NCBI RefSeq assembly: GCF_008831285.2
Contig: NC_045146.1
Location: 3,252,001-3,316,000, forward strand
Source: Nymphaea colorata
Taxonomy: Eukaryota; Streptophyta; Magnoliopsida; Nymphaeales; Nymphaeaceae
Length of the DNA: 64,000 nt
Direction: 5' to 3'
Position 1 is the first letter of the stretch, and each line of letters starts with the position of its first letter. Positions 47,768 through 59,000 of this stretch are shown piece by piece. Below the pieces are notes generated by a model. It had not been told where the DNA came from, did not search any database, and saw only the letters and a program-made list of their open reading frames with translations. The position numbers were made by a program, and so were the translations under genes.

Positions 47768-49900
47768 GAAACATGGTGAACTGAATCAAACAAGCACACT
47801 GCAACTCCGGTCAATGTATTTGTCCTCCTCCTTGAGGACAAGAAATCTAGCAACATGGAACAGCAATGAGACACAAAAAAAAAAGCTACCTCGTGATCTA
47901 CTGCATAAATTTTTGTGGAAGTTAAATTCAATCATACAGGTGTAATGAAGGATGGAGCAACTGATTATACATTCATAATCAAGAACAGTTGATGTCTGTA
48001 TAATGTGAAAAACAATTGTAGGATCCCATGAAGAAAATGTACCTGAAAACCTCAATCAAGTTGAAGAAATCGTGAAAAAAGGTTTTCAATCTAAAGCAAC
48101 ATAAAGGCATTCTGGAACAGAGATTTGCATGAGATTTGAAAATTAAATAGGAATATTGGTTCTTTAACTTTGTATTTAAGAAAATAATACCCATGACAGT
48201 CCATGATTCGCTAATTAAGTTTACGTCATCTGTACTTTTAGTGACTAGAATGGGATTCTATTGGGTTATCTTGGTTCTTTCTTGCTATATGCATTTATCT
48301 TTGGCATAACAAGGTTAAATATATGAAACAAACACCAAAAACTCCAACCACTGCATGGTTTTCCCGATAAGCACACCCTCTCAAGCTACCATAGAGATCC
48401 TTCTGCCTTGTACCCTCATAGTTAGCCCAAAATGGCTAGGTAACTCACTAATAGACATCTTCACTCTCAGTGAATTGAAGAGATTGAGACAGAAATTTAT
48501 TAGATGAATAGTCCTCTGCCTTGCAGAACATTTCGTTGCTTCTTAACTACGATTTGATATGTGATTATTTAGGACCTGCTAGTTTAGTACAAAATTTCTC
48601 CACATGTTCCCAAAGACTAGCACTCAGATCAAGCAGCAGAGATCATAAAATATTCTATGAGGTCCAGCAGTGCCTTGTGGCTTGTTTATCTCCCAAAACT
48701 TTCATTTTTGCAAGAAGATAGCACCTTAATCCATCCATGTTTCTTCAAATAGCACTGCAGTACTGCACACAATATCCAAATTTATAGTATTAATTACTGC
48801 AAGGCACACTCTGAGCTCAGAAATTGTTTCAAAAAATGCAAAAATTTTGGAGAAACCAACGGAATAATCATCAAGGAAGTGATTCAATTGTATTAAACTC
48901 AGGTAAACACCTTCAAATCCCAATATTCTAAAAGACTGTCTTGCAAATCATAAATGGTCGCCCATGCCCTTATCAAGCTACCATAGCTTTTCCAGAGTCA
49001 GCTTCATCAGCTGTTTGCCTGTTTGGACAAGCCATGGAAAGTTATGAAGGTTAACATATGCTGGCTTCTTAGCAGCATATGCGTCCAATGATGGCCACTT
49101 CAAGCAAGATATAGCTTGACATCCTCTAACAGAGCCTGCAGAGGGATCCAAGCCTTTCTGAAGAGCCTCCATTGCTTCCACACCTCCTTTTCTGTTATCA
49201 TATCAAAAGTCGCTTTTCCTAGATTGCCCCAAAAGAAAGCATACGATGAGGAACACCAGGTAGATGCCCTCCTACTCTTGCCATTCGAAGGACACGTGTC
49301 CATTAATTAAATCACATAGTAGTATTATAACTTTGACATTCACATGCTACAAATGCTTGTCAGGCTATGTTAAACGTGTGGTCTCCTTGATTTTTAATAT
49401 TATTCCATGATCAGTAACCACATTTTTAGAAGTGTTATGTGGTGTAGTGCCTACGGATGCCTAAGCTGGACTAGGTGCTTTGAGAAGTATAAAAAGATCT
49501 CAGAAGCTAATAAAATGTATTAATAACTGTTATTATATATTGTCACATATATAATCATCATACACAGTTATACACAGACACATAAACATTGTTAAAAACT
49601 TAAAAAAAGACCGTCACATTAAGTGTTATACCTACATAAAAGCATTAGGTGCATCTGTGTCAACATGGCCAGACGTGAGTGCAGAACACAACTCAAACAC
49701 CGCAAAATGATTTGTATTTGTATTTTTTTGTCTATTTTGGTATTTTTGTTTAGTAATTTTATTTTTTATTTATATATAATATATTAGCCACAATCAACTT
49801 TTTTGAAAATGCTACACAATGGCATCGGCAAAACACCTGCAAACATGTGACATAGATTAAACATCACTAAAAGCTTGTTAAGGTCAAATTTAATGAAGAT

Positions 49901-50032
49901 GATGAACTAACATTTACACGTTATTAGCACCCAAAATGAAAATTTTACAAGGAAATATCAGTATATGATGAACTAACATTTACACGTTATTAGCACCCAA
50001 AATGAAAATTTTACAAGGAAATATCAGTATAT
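49901..50032. repeat. Tandem duplication, 66-bp unit
   Basis: gatgaactaacatttacacg...aatatcagtatat occurs twice back to back, apparently identical. Confidence 0.92.
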
Positions 50033-51060
50033 TTCAATGTTACAGACAAAGAAATATCTTACCATTTTTAAATGTTAACTGATAAGTTTCTACTTCTAAT
50101 TTTTAAGACTAAAATCCTAAAACGAAACCTAGACCTACTAATCTAATAAAAAAAATAGAGGGAACATAAATCCTCAATATAATCATAGTTAATGTTAGCA
50201 TTGCTTACCGTAAATTTGTCTTCTATCATAATTCTAATAAACAAGAAAAAAATATTAATAAGATAATACATAAATATGGAAGAGTCAAAAGCTTAAAGCC
50301 TTAAAATAACATAAAATATTCAAAGTATAACAACATATCTCTATATGAATTCTAATCATAAAAATAATCGTAAGTATGAGTGCACACACAGATATACACT
50401 TAATACCAAATCACATGCAATAAGGAACACTGAAGAAAGTACACCTAAAACAGAAGAAAAAAATTGTCTCAAAAAAAGGACAAAAAGAAAGAAATAGGTG
50501 TTAATGAAAAAACCTAGCCTAAAAGAACAAATTTAGGTAGTCAATGGAAAAACCTAGCCTATTTAGTATTCAGTACTTAAGCAAGCCTAGGCATCCTAGT
50601 CAATGTGCTCACTTAAACGAGCAAGCCAAGACAATCAGCTAAGCCTGACAGCAAAGGTGTAAGCCTAGGTGTGCCTTCAACGACATAGATCAGTAAACAT
50701 GTATCAATAAACTAAAAATTGTCTTTTCTATAGTGGATATGAAGCATTTCTCAAAATGAAAATGCCATAGTTTTGGGACCTTAACAGACCTCAGTATTTG
50801 AAACCTAAAGAAATTCCTAGTAAAAGTCTAAAAGATGCTGGTTAAAAACCCTACTCCACTAGGCTGTCTATGATCAACAAACGACATATAGAGTAGACAC
50901 CCTCTCTGTATCATCATCTAATTCGTGCCCACTTCTTTCTAAACACAATCAGAAGATATACCAGATTTCCTATTTGCAGGATGGACCAATGAAGTTTGAT
51001 TTTCATGATAACCACGAAACTGAATCCAAAGCATTGTATAAAAATTGTAATGAATAAAAT

Positions 51061-51128
51061 CCAAGCTCTTCTTAAGTTCAAAGAGGCCTAAAATCCAAGC
51101 TCTTCTTAAGTTCAAAGAGGCCTATCAT
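51061..51128. repeat. Tandem duplication, 34-bp unit
   Basis: ccaagctcttcttaagttca and the following aagaggccta occur twice in direct succession. Confidence 0.9.
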
Positions 51129-51821
51129 GATAATACGAAGAATGAAAATTAAAAAAAAAAAACAAACCTAGCCCCACTCAATTTTTAAAATTCAAAGAGC
51201 ACTACCGTTAAAATAGCCCTACAATCAAATACCAAATACTGGACCTAGTCCCATCTAATTCCCAAACTTCAAAGAACCCCACCGTCAAATATCCAGAGCA
51301 GCAGCTCTCCAAAACCAAAGCTCACGCCATCCTATTGCCCAACTTCCAGGCACCAAAAAATCCCTTCAGACTCCCTTCGTCACCGCTGGACATGAGTCAC
51401 GTAACCAAACAATTCCACGACAGGAAGAGATCTGAATGTAGATGAAGGGATCAAACAAGCAGAAGCAGAACAAAGATGGAGCTTCACAATTATTTAACCC
51501 CAAAAGAAGGGAAAGCCATTCGTATGACATCATTCATATGATGTCAGAGTACAAAAGAAAGATTTTTTAACATGGCAAACATCAAATTAGAGGCTCCGCA
51601 CAAGAAGATTATCACCCATAATGTTGGAAATGCCATAAGATGGTCAAAGTTGGATTGCATCAAGATGCTGTAACAAGCGATTAGGGAAAAAGAGAGGAGC
51701 CAATTCACCATTAAACAAAAGAAATATTACAATGCATCACAATTACAATGCATCGATTACAGAATAAATATAAGGACTGAGGAAGAATAATAAGGAGGAA
51801 GAAATTCCGACGTCACCGGAG

Positions 51822-52799
51822 TCAGGGAGCCCTGGGATCGGTTCCGATCTGCCAGACGTAGACGAGTTCGTCCCACCCGGTGCTGGCCATCAAGCCATCA
51901 ACCAGCACGCTCATGTCCACTCCGACAGCGAACTCCGTGTGGTGATCCCATCTCGCGACAGTGGTAGCGCTGTCATCGACCGCCCGGTAGTTCCACAACC
52001 TGACGCTCATATCATACGAGCACGACGCCACGAAACCCTCACGGTGTGGCGAGCACCGAAGGCGGCGGATGGCGTAGCCGTGGCCGAGCATCTCCGTAAT
52101 TGGCGCACGGGGGCTGCGAACGTCCCAGACACGTATCGACTTGTCGACGGAGCCAGTAACGACGATACAGTCGGAGTACTTATCCCAGTCGCAGGCGAGG
52201 ATCTCAAGCTCGTGAGCGGGGAGGACCAGCGTGGCTTCTGGCTCGCGGATGTCCCACAGGCGGAGGGTGCCGTCACCGGAGGCCGACGCTAGGACGTCAG
52301 CGTGGCGGGGGCTCCAGGCCACAGAGTAGACGCAGTAGCTGTGGCCCCGGAGTGTCCGGAGGCTGAGCGGCCGATCGAGGGTCCAGAGCTTCAAGGAATC
52401 GTCCCAGGAGGCGGAGAGGAAGGAATCTTTCCGTACAGGGTTCCAATCAACGGCGTGAACCTCCCGGGAGTGCTCGTGGAAGGACCGAACAGGATTGGAT
52501 TGGGGTGGGAGGGAGAGGTCGTACACTTTAAGCGATCCGTCCGCCACCGCCGCCACCAGCAGTTGGTCGTTGTCCTCGCACCAGGCGCAGTCGTAGATAG
52601 CGTCCGCAGTGTCGAAGGCGGCCGTAGGGACGATTCCGCCTCCGGCGGCGCCTGGCGGGCCAGCGGAGAGCTCAAGGATGTGGAGGCGGCCGTTGCCGAC
52701 GATACCGAAATTCTGGGCAGTAGCCACCGCCAGCCGGGACTCGTAGAAGGGGCTGAACCGAACGGCGTAGCCGCAAAAGGGCGTCTTGAACGCCGGCAT
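51822..52799 (-). CDS. PEX7: PEX7, peroxisomal PTS2 import receptor
   Basis: PEX7 is the soluble WD40 receptor that binds N-terminal PTS2 signals of matrix enzymes (thiolase, malate dehydrogenase) and, with PEX5, brings them to the peroxisome. It is a single exon of 325 codons, about the size of other plant PEX7 proteins. It starts MPAFKTPFCGYAVRFSPFYE, the family's N-terminal signature. WD motifs end at about residues 95 (LKVYDL), 140 (LKLWTL), 183 (LRLWDI), 226 (IRVWDV), 270 (VRLWNY) and 316 (VYVWQI). SWDDSLKLW, SGDGTLRLWD and STGWDELVYVWQ are characteristic. The gene is much more GC-rich than its surroundings, which also creates long overlapping open frames on the + strand. No defects. The fold is cytosolic, with no signal peptide. 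Confidence 0.95.
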   Translation of the reverse strand: MPAFKTPFCGYAVRFSPFYESRLAVATAQNFGIVGNGRLHILELSAGPPGAAGGGIVPTAAFDTADAIYDCAWCEDNDQLLVAAVADGSLKVYDLSLPPQSNPVRSFHEHSREVHAVDWNPVRKDSFLSASWDDSLKLWTLDRPLSLRTLRGHSYCVYSVAWSPRHADVLASASGDGTLRLWDIREPEATLVLPAHELEILACDWDKYSDCIVVTGSVDKSIRVWDVRSPRAPITEMLGHGYAIRRLRCSPHREGFVASCSYDMSVRLWNYRAVDDSATTVARWDHHTEFAVGVDMSVLVDGLMASTGWDELVYVWQIGTDPRAP

Positions 52800-53010
52800 C
52801 CTCGCTCGTTACAGGTGTCGCTTGGACAAAATGGTGGCAGCGGCGGCGCTCAGAACGACGCCGAATTCGGGCAGTTGCTTGCAGAAGTGCGGATTGCTCC
52901 GCTAGTCAGGAGATGAGATGTGATGGGAGGCCGTATATATGCCTCCCCAGTTCAACTCGGCAAGGATTCGGAGAGACGTTTTGCGTGACGCGAATTTCCG
53001 ATACATCTTC
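52800..53010 (-). promoter_or_regulatory. PEX7 upstream region
   Basis: GC-rich sequence continues about 120 bp upstream of the start codon (probable 5' UTR). A gcctccc/tatatatacggcc block at about 52932-52942 offers a TATA-like element (reverse complement catatatacg) roughly 135 bp upstream of the ATG. Assignment is by position only. Confidence 0.4.
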
Positions 53011-53460
53011 AACGTGCTGCCGTGGAAAATGCACATAACCATGTTTTTTTTAGTCTAATTGGTATTTCCAGTTGCAATAAACGTGATTGCCATTGCGGAA
53101 TGGACAGAACAGAATCAAAGATTGGACAGATTGTACACTTTGTTTATTCTCAATTTCATCAAACAATGAATGAATTCATTACAATGCTCGTACACTCATC
53201 AAATTGAGTATTGCACTACCACCGTTTGCAATCTCAGGAACTGATATCAAACGACTTCTTATAAATCAAGATGATGACCAACAACCACTTTATTTACTCA
53301 TTACAGAGTGGAGTGTTTTCTATCCTTTCGAGCCTCCATATTAATGATTCCAAGTGTTCGGTAATGCTATTTAGCTTTAAAGAAGATTAAAGAAGAGCAG
53401 CTTCATCATTCATGCATATTTAACTTCCCTATTGCTAATCTCCCTATGATGTTCTTTAGG
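53011..53460. other. Intergenic
   Basis: AT-rich, no gene or element recognised. Confidence 0.4.
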
Positions 53461-53463
53461 ACT

Positions 53464-53690
53464 GCCTCTCAAGATGGGGAGGATCAAGGCGAGTTGTTGG
53501 GCTCCTTATATGTGGACAAATGAGGATGGGACTTCCATCTTGGCAAGAGAAATATTTCTCCATGGCAGGCCGTCTGTCATTAAGCAAGTGTTGCCTGCGA
53601 TTCCTATGCATCTTATGTCTCTTGTCGATCTCTGTTAAAGTAAAGAAGTTTATAAGCGGCATCATGGGGGAGGTTTATGACTTTGAGGCA
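53464..53690 (+). pseudogene. LINE reverse-transcriptase fragment
   Basis: The + strand reads LPSWQEKYFSMAGRLSL, then after a one-base change of frame IKQVLPAIPMHLMSLVDL and KKFISGIMGRF. This is the block following the RT palm in plant L1-type LINEs (SW...LS.AGR..LI..VL...P.....). Only about 75 codons are left and neither an endonuclease nor a poly-A tail is visible. Confidence 0.65.
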
Positions 53691-53831
53691 TTGCACTTTA
53701 ATCTTTGGTCTGTTACTGCCATCATGAAAGTACTTCAGAGTCTTGAACTTCTGGGTAAGTTCAGACCACAATTCTCTTTCTAAGTTGTTTTGTCTGCCCA
53801 TCCATTACTGTTTAGACGTGCCCCATTTAAT

Positions 53832-53834
<3 letters not shown>

Positions 53835-53886
<52 letters not shown>

Positions 53887-53888
53887 AC
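53835..53888. repeat. Compound (TC)n(AC)n microsatellite
   Basis: A TC tract passes directly into an AC tract. Confidence 0.95.
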
Positions 53889-55924
53889 TTCATCGGTCTT
53901 TGAATTTGGTACCAGTTACCTCTTACGGAGATGGGTTTGCTTTAACCAATCATTCGACGCACCTGCGACTTCACACAGCCAAGGTTGGCAAGCATTTCGG
54001 CAGGCCCTTCTCTGAGATGATGCCTTCTAGTTCTAGAACCCCTTTCTTTGGTCACGAGGAGAACCACAATTGTTCTTAGTTGTTGTAAGGAACTTGCAAT
54101 TGTTGCCTCCTTGAATCCTAGTCGTAAACTTTTTATTCTATTTTCTTGCCCCTCAAATGAAAGTATTCGGTATTACTTGTGCTGGTTGCTAGGCCATAAG
54201 AGTGTCAGCACTGGGGAAGGTGTGAACCAGTTTAATTTTTGTGGAGTACATGCGATAAGCTTAGTATTGGAGCAGGACCCAGAGGATCCAATTGCTATTG
54301 GCGACTTAATAAAGTTTATGAAATTTTAGACCACTCGACCTCCACCATTGTTCTTATTATGAGTCACATCATGGGAATGGTTCAGATGCATATGAAAAAA
54401 ATGATCAAAGTCTTAGGCTCTACAAATGCTTCATCCCTTTCAGACTGAAAATGTGTACGATTTTTCCTCTGTTCGGAGAGCCGAAAAAATTGGAACGGTA
54501 CCACACGAAGACGGAGATAATGTCCCACCAGCCATCTACTTTTAATCATTTTGCGTTCCACCGAAGACATCACAGTCACATCCATTGCAGGCATATCGAT
54601 TTTTATTCCGAGAAACTTTATGATTTTATTTTGACACTGGTTTTTCAGGTATGTTTCTCTCATTAGGATCTACCAATCATAGATTGGCGATGATGGTTGT
54701 ACAAAAAAAAAATGGAAGCAAAAGTGAGTGATAAAAAAGATAGGTGAAAGTGAGCAAAAACAATAGTTGAAATAATCAATCCCAAAACAAGGCTACCTAA
54801 ATTCGTGTTAATAAATATTAAAAAACAAAATCATTATACTAACATGTCTGTATTTAATAAGTTAATACAAAGCATGATTTGTTATTTTTATTCAAAATCC
54901 TTGGCTTATCACTACAAAAATTTTAGTATTTTAAGAGATCAATTTTTTTATGATTAAAAATAGCACGTCTACAACACCAAAAAGTGATCAACTTACACGT
55001 GTATAAAAGAACCTAATTTTTGTTTCTGACCATCTGGTCTGAGGTAATGTACACTTGTATATGTAGAGAGCAGCAACGGTTTGAGAAAGCAAAAGAATTC
55101 TTCCAATATCAACAGCAGCGGTAAGGAGTTCCAGCAGCAGTTGAGTAGCAATCCACAGGAAGGGGACGAAAAAGAAATGTTGGTAGGAACAGCAACAAGA
55201 AGACGATGTGCGGCCTCCGACCGCACTTGCTGTCAATTGATCGCAGAAGGCAAGATCCCACTTGCTAGCACAGAGATGGAGATCAAAATGGAAATCAACT
55301 AATGGAATCCCACAAAGAGCATCTGTGAAACACATCCAAGAGGAACCTAGACAGTGGGATGTGATCCGGCGTAATCTACGAACCGTGGGAGAGATTTTCC
55401 TCAAATACGACTAGAGAATTGAAGCTGTGCAAATTGCAATGTCCCTCCCTGAGACATGCATGGAAATAAATAGTGACAGAGCATGAGCACGAGCTTGACC
55501 AGCACCCGGTCCACCGTCTAACGAGAATCTCAAAGACAACAGGATTTACCTTGATCAGAGAACTAACAGGAAATCAGAAATACACGCCATTATGAAAAAC
55601 TACTGAGCACATCAGAAAACCTTTCCCCTCGGAGACAAATTTGAGGCAGATGGTCGGGCAAATAAAGTTCAGATGTAATCAATTGATTCCTTTCAGCTTG
55701 ATTAGGCCAAAGCAATTGCTTACAAGTGGATTGCAAAACAGAGAAAATTTTTGCCTTTTGCTATTTATTTTCAGCTCTCAATGTGATCTCGAAGTTTGTT
55801 TACAAATCCTCAACAGCGACATTGCTTTCTGTACTCAAACAAACAGATACAATGATGGAGACTGCGGAATCAATGCTAGGCATGGCCTCCCTCCCCTCTT
55901 GTAGCAGAGAGCAACTCACATACT
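53889..55924. other. Intergenic and kinase 3' flank
   Basis: Short open frames without recognisable signatures. On the - strand the part next to 55925 is the probable 3' UTR of the kinase. A reverse-strand AATAAA-like site lies near 55762. A poly-A tract at about 54700 may mark an old retroposed tail. Confidence 0.35.
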
Positions 55925-56022
55925 CTATGTACACAATGGTACCAGCAAAGTGTACTCACACTCAACCAAACGAGAAAGTATCTCCTCGCAGCCAGGCCTC
56001 TGATCAGCTTCAGCCCAACAAT
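55925..56022 (-). CDS. Raf-like kinase, last exon
   Basis: The acceptor is aatgcag|AT. It encodes (D)[18 protein letters not shown], the C-lobe end with the invariant Arg, and finishes at TAG. Confidence 0.85.
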
Positions 56023-59000
56023 CTGCATTATATAAACGATTCACATTTTCTTTAATTCTTTCTCTTTTCAATCAGTTAACGTGCTGATGCATAAACGACA
56101 AACGTATTAAGGAATGAGAGACTGGTACCCCGAAAACTAGATGGGTTTTAGGGAGGAAAGAGAACCTGAAATTAGCTTGCCAAGAGGACCTTCAGGAATT
56201 TCAAGCCGCACACCCTCTTGCGCTACAGTATATATCACCTGAACGACAAGGAAGACAATGATTACATCTTGAAGATTGAAGCAGAACTAATGCATGCCCA
56301 ACTTGGTCCTTGGATCTCCAACATGCCAAACAAAGCTGCCCAAGATGGTACTAAGTTGAGACGACCTCCCAATTCAAGATTAAGGTCCTTACAGAAGTGT
56401 GCTTGCAGTAAATTTCTACTTTTGGTTATGAAAGTTCTAAATGATACTTACTTGCATTGCCGGTATGCCTTCCCATGGCCTCTTTAAGGTGCAAAGTTCC
56501 CACATAATCACGCCAAAGCTGAAAATATCACATTTCTCGGTGAAGGGTTCATTGCGTATGAGCTCAGGGGCCATCCATTCAGGAGTTCCTGCGGAAGAGG
56601 AATCCCTCATAGGTGCATCAACCATCATCCGTGAAAGCCCAAGGTCACAAATTTTAACAGTCCAGTGCTTATTCACAAGGCAATTTGCACTCTTCAGATC
56701 ACGATGCACTATTTTCATCCGATGTATGTACATCAACCCTCTTTAAATCAGCAAGAAAAAAAAATCAGACTACTAAACTTACTCCAAGAATGTTTCAAAG
56801 AACTATTAGCTACTATAAGATCTAATAAACAGGCTTTTCCTATAGGCATAAGCGTCAGCTGTGGTAAATGAAAATCTTAGACATGTTAGGCCTAGGATGC
56901 CCTCAGCAGATGCAAACTAAAACCATTCACTGTCAAATGTATTTAAAAAATGTGCTGCATATATATATGTGCTTGGCTACACAAAGGAACTCACAATTGA
57001 TTAACGATAAAAACCTTCGGTTAAATCTCACCTAAACGTCATTAACAACATAGAAGAGAATTTAGCATTATGCAACTTCCACTAATTCTCATCTAGACAG
57101 TTCGTCTCAAAACGACAGTTAACTAATAACTATACAGTGAAACCCTCAGTGAGTCCAATATACAACTTTCAACCCAAATTATCTGGAAAAATATGAAGAA
57201 TTAAAGGACATAACTGAAATGAATCATCTATAATGAGCAAACTTAAAGAAAATTTCAAAACATTTAGAAGAAAAGAAATATTAGAAACATGAAATTCAAC
57301 CCCATAATGACGAGCATTTGGAAGTTTCTGCCTGGAGCATAACATGGAATAACTTTAAAATACTGGACTCTTCAACATAGTTCAGTAATTTCCTCATTTG
57401 CAGTAGCGACAGAGACTATGCTTTGAGGAAAACACAACATTGCTTGGGAACAAACAAAAAAACATCTCATGCGGTGCAAACGGATGCCATTATGATTGCA
57501 GAATGCACAATTGCAGAGAATTTTGGGAGAGCAGTACAGGAGGAAAGCAAGAGAAAGTCAATCACTAGGCGGGTGACTGATAACATGACAAATTTACCAG
57601 GGTGAAATTTTTCATGTTGTGCAGTGGTCCAAATATTTAAGGCAGGTGAAATTTCAACCGTGCAGTACATCCTCAAATATTTTTCAGGGTTAGCAAACAC
57701 CGCCAAAAGGAATGCAAAAACCAGCAAGAGAACTTCTGGAAACAAATTAGTATCACAGATGCACAAAGACACAGAAAGCTTGAAAGAAGGGGGAAAGAAT
57801 TGTTATAGTTTCCATAGTGTAAAAAGAAAACAAAGTCAGATGAAAGAAGCCGGAGAACGGTGCTCTCTCTCTCTCTCTGACGGGTAAATTAAGAGAAATT
57901 TGTAAATAAAGACAATTAACATCACCCAACCAGAATATTTCATGATGGACAAACAAAATTTCCAACTGTGGACATTTAACAGTAACATGAACCAACCTGC
58001 ATATATCACGAAGCATTTTTAATCGCCTGCGCCAGCTAAGCTTCTTTTTCTGACCACTCATATGAATTAAGTAGTACAACGAACCCATTTCCATATACTC
58101 TGTGACCATGGACAAATGGGGAGGTTTTGTGCATGCACCAAGAAATAGTATGACTGGAAAATATAAAAAGCAGTAGTCAAGATAAGCAATGGAAAATAAA
58201 ATTCAGAGTGCACATAAGGAACTTATATGCTAAGTCACACGGACCCTCCAATGTGACTGCTGCACCCGTGTCGACACGACTCGGGTGTGGGTGCGGGTGT
58301 GGCTCGGGTTCGCACCCAACACAAGTCAACAATAGTCGGGTGCGGCTGACGCACCCGATCATTTTCGTCCATTTTGGACACGCACCCAACACAAGTCAAC
58401 AAGAGTCGGGTGCGGCTGACACACCCGATCATTTTCGTCCATTTTGGACACGCACCCAACTAGCATTTGACTCGATCGGGTGTGGTCAAACCGTGTCAAG
58501 CCTATTTTCATCCTTTTTCAACATTTTTTATTTTAAAAAATTTTAACGTTAAAAAGAGGGTTTAGGGCACGATCGTATACCCGCTTCCTCTCCTCCCGTG
58601 TGCTCTTTCCTTGTGTGGGTTTTGCTGGTTTCATTGAAGCATCTAGCGCAATGGAAAGTCATTTCCGGTGACTGAGGGGGTCGAACGACGACCGGCGGCA
58701 ACATGCGATAGATCTTCAAGTGGAACAAACGGCTTCTCTGCCCCTATTTCAGTAGGATTGTCGTATGCATCTTTCTCAACCCTATTTCCGACAAAACAAC
58801 TGTTTTTCTATCTGTTTTTGGCTTGATTCTTCCATCCACACTTCCTCATTGCACTCTTGAGTTTGTATTTCATTTGGTTGTGCAAGCGATTTAACTAACG
58901 ACTCATAGCACAGGTGCTTCTATTTTTGTGTTTTATGCTTAAATCAGTAAATGTTCATATTTGACCGTTAATTTTTCAACTTTCTCAGTTTTGTGTTTTG

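Larger units (their letters stand above)
47773..51821. other. Intergenic, no gene supported
   Basis: AT-rich, with two perfect or near-perfect tandem duplications (49901-50032, 51061-51128) and cctaggc-type repeats at 49450-49500 and 50510-50690 that may be degraded element ends. A poly-A/T-rich stretch at 50100-50500. No coding signal. Confidence 0.4.

Noticed and set aside
52302-52916. Long + strand open frame of 204 codons opposite PEX7
   Set aside because: It is antisense to the GC-rich PEX7 coding sequence, a composition effect. The - strand shows clear WD40 structure.
54988-55404. 138-codon - strand open frame downstream of the kinase
   Set aside because: No recognisable domain, overlapped by other open frames, and without coding-like conservation clues; possibly transcribed 3' flank.
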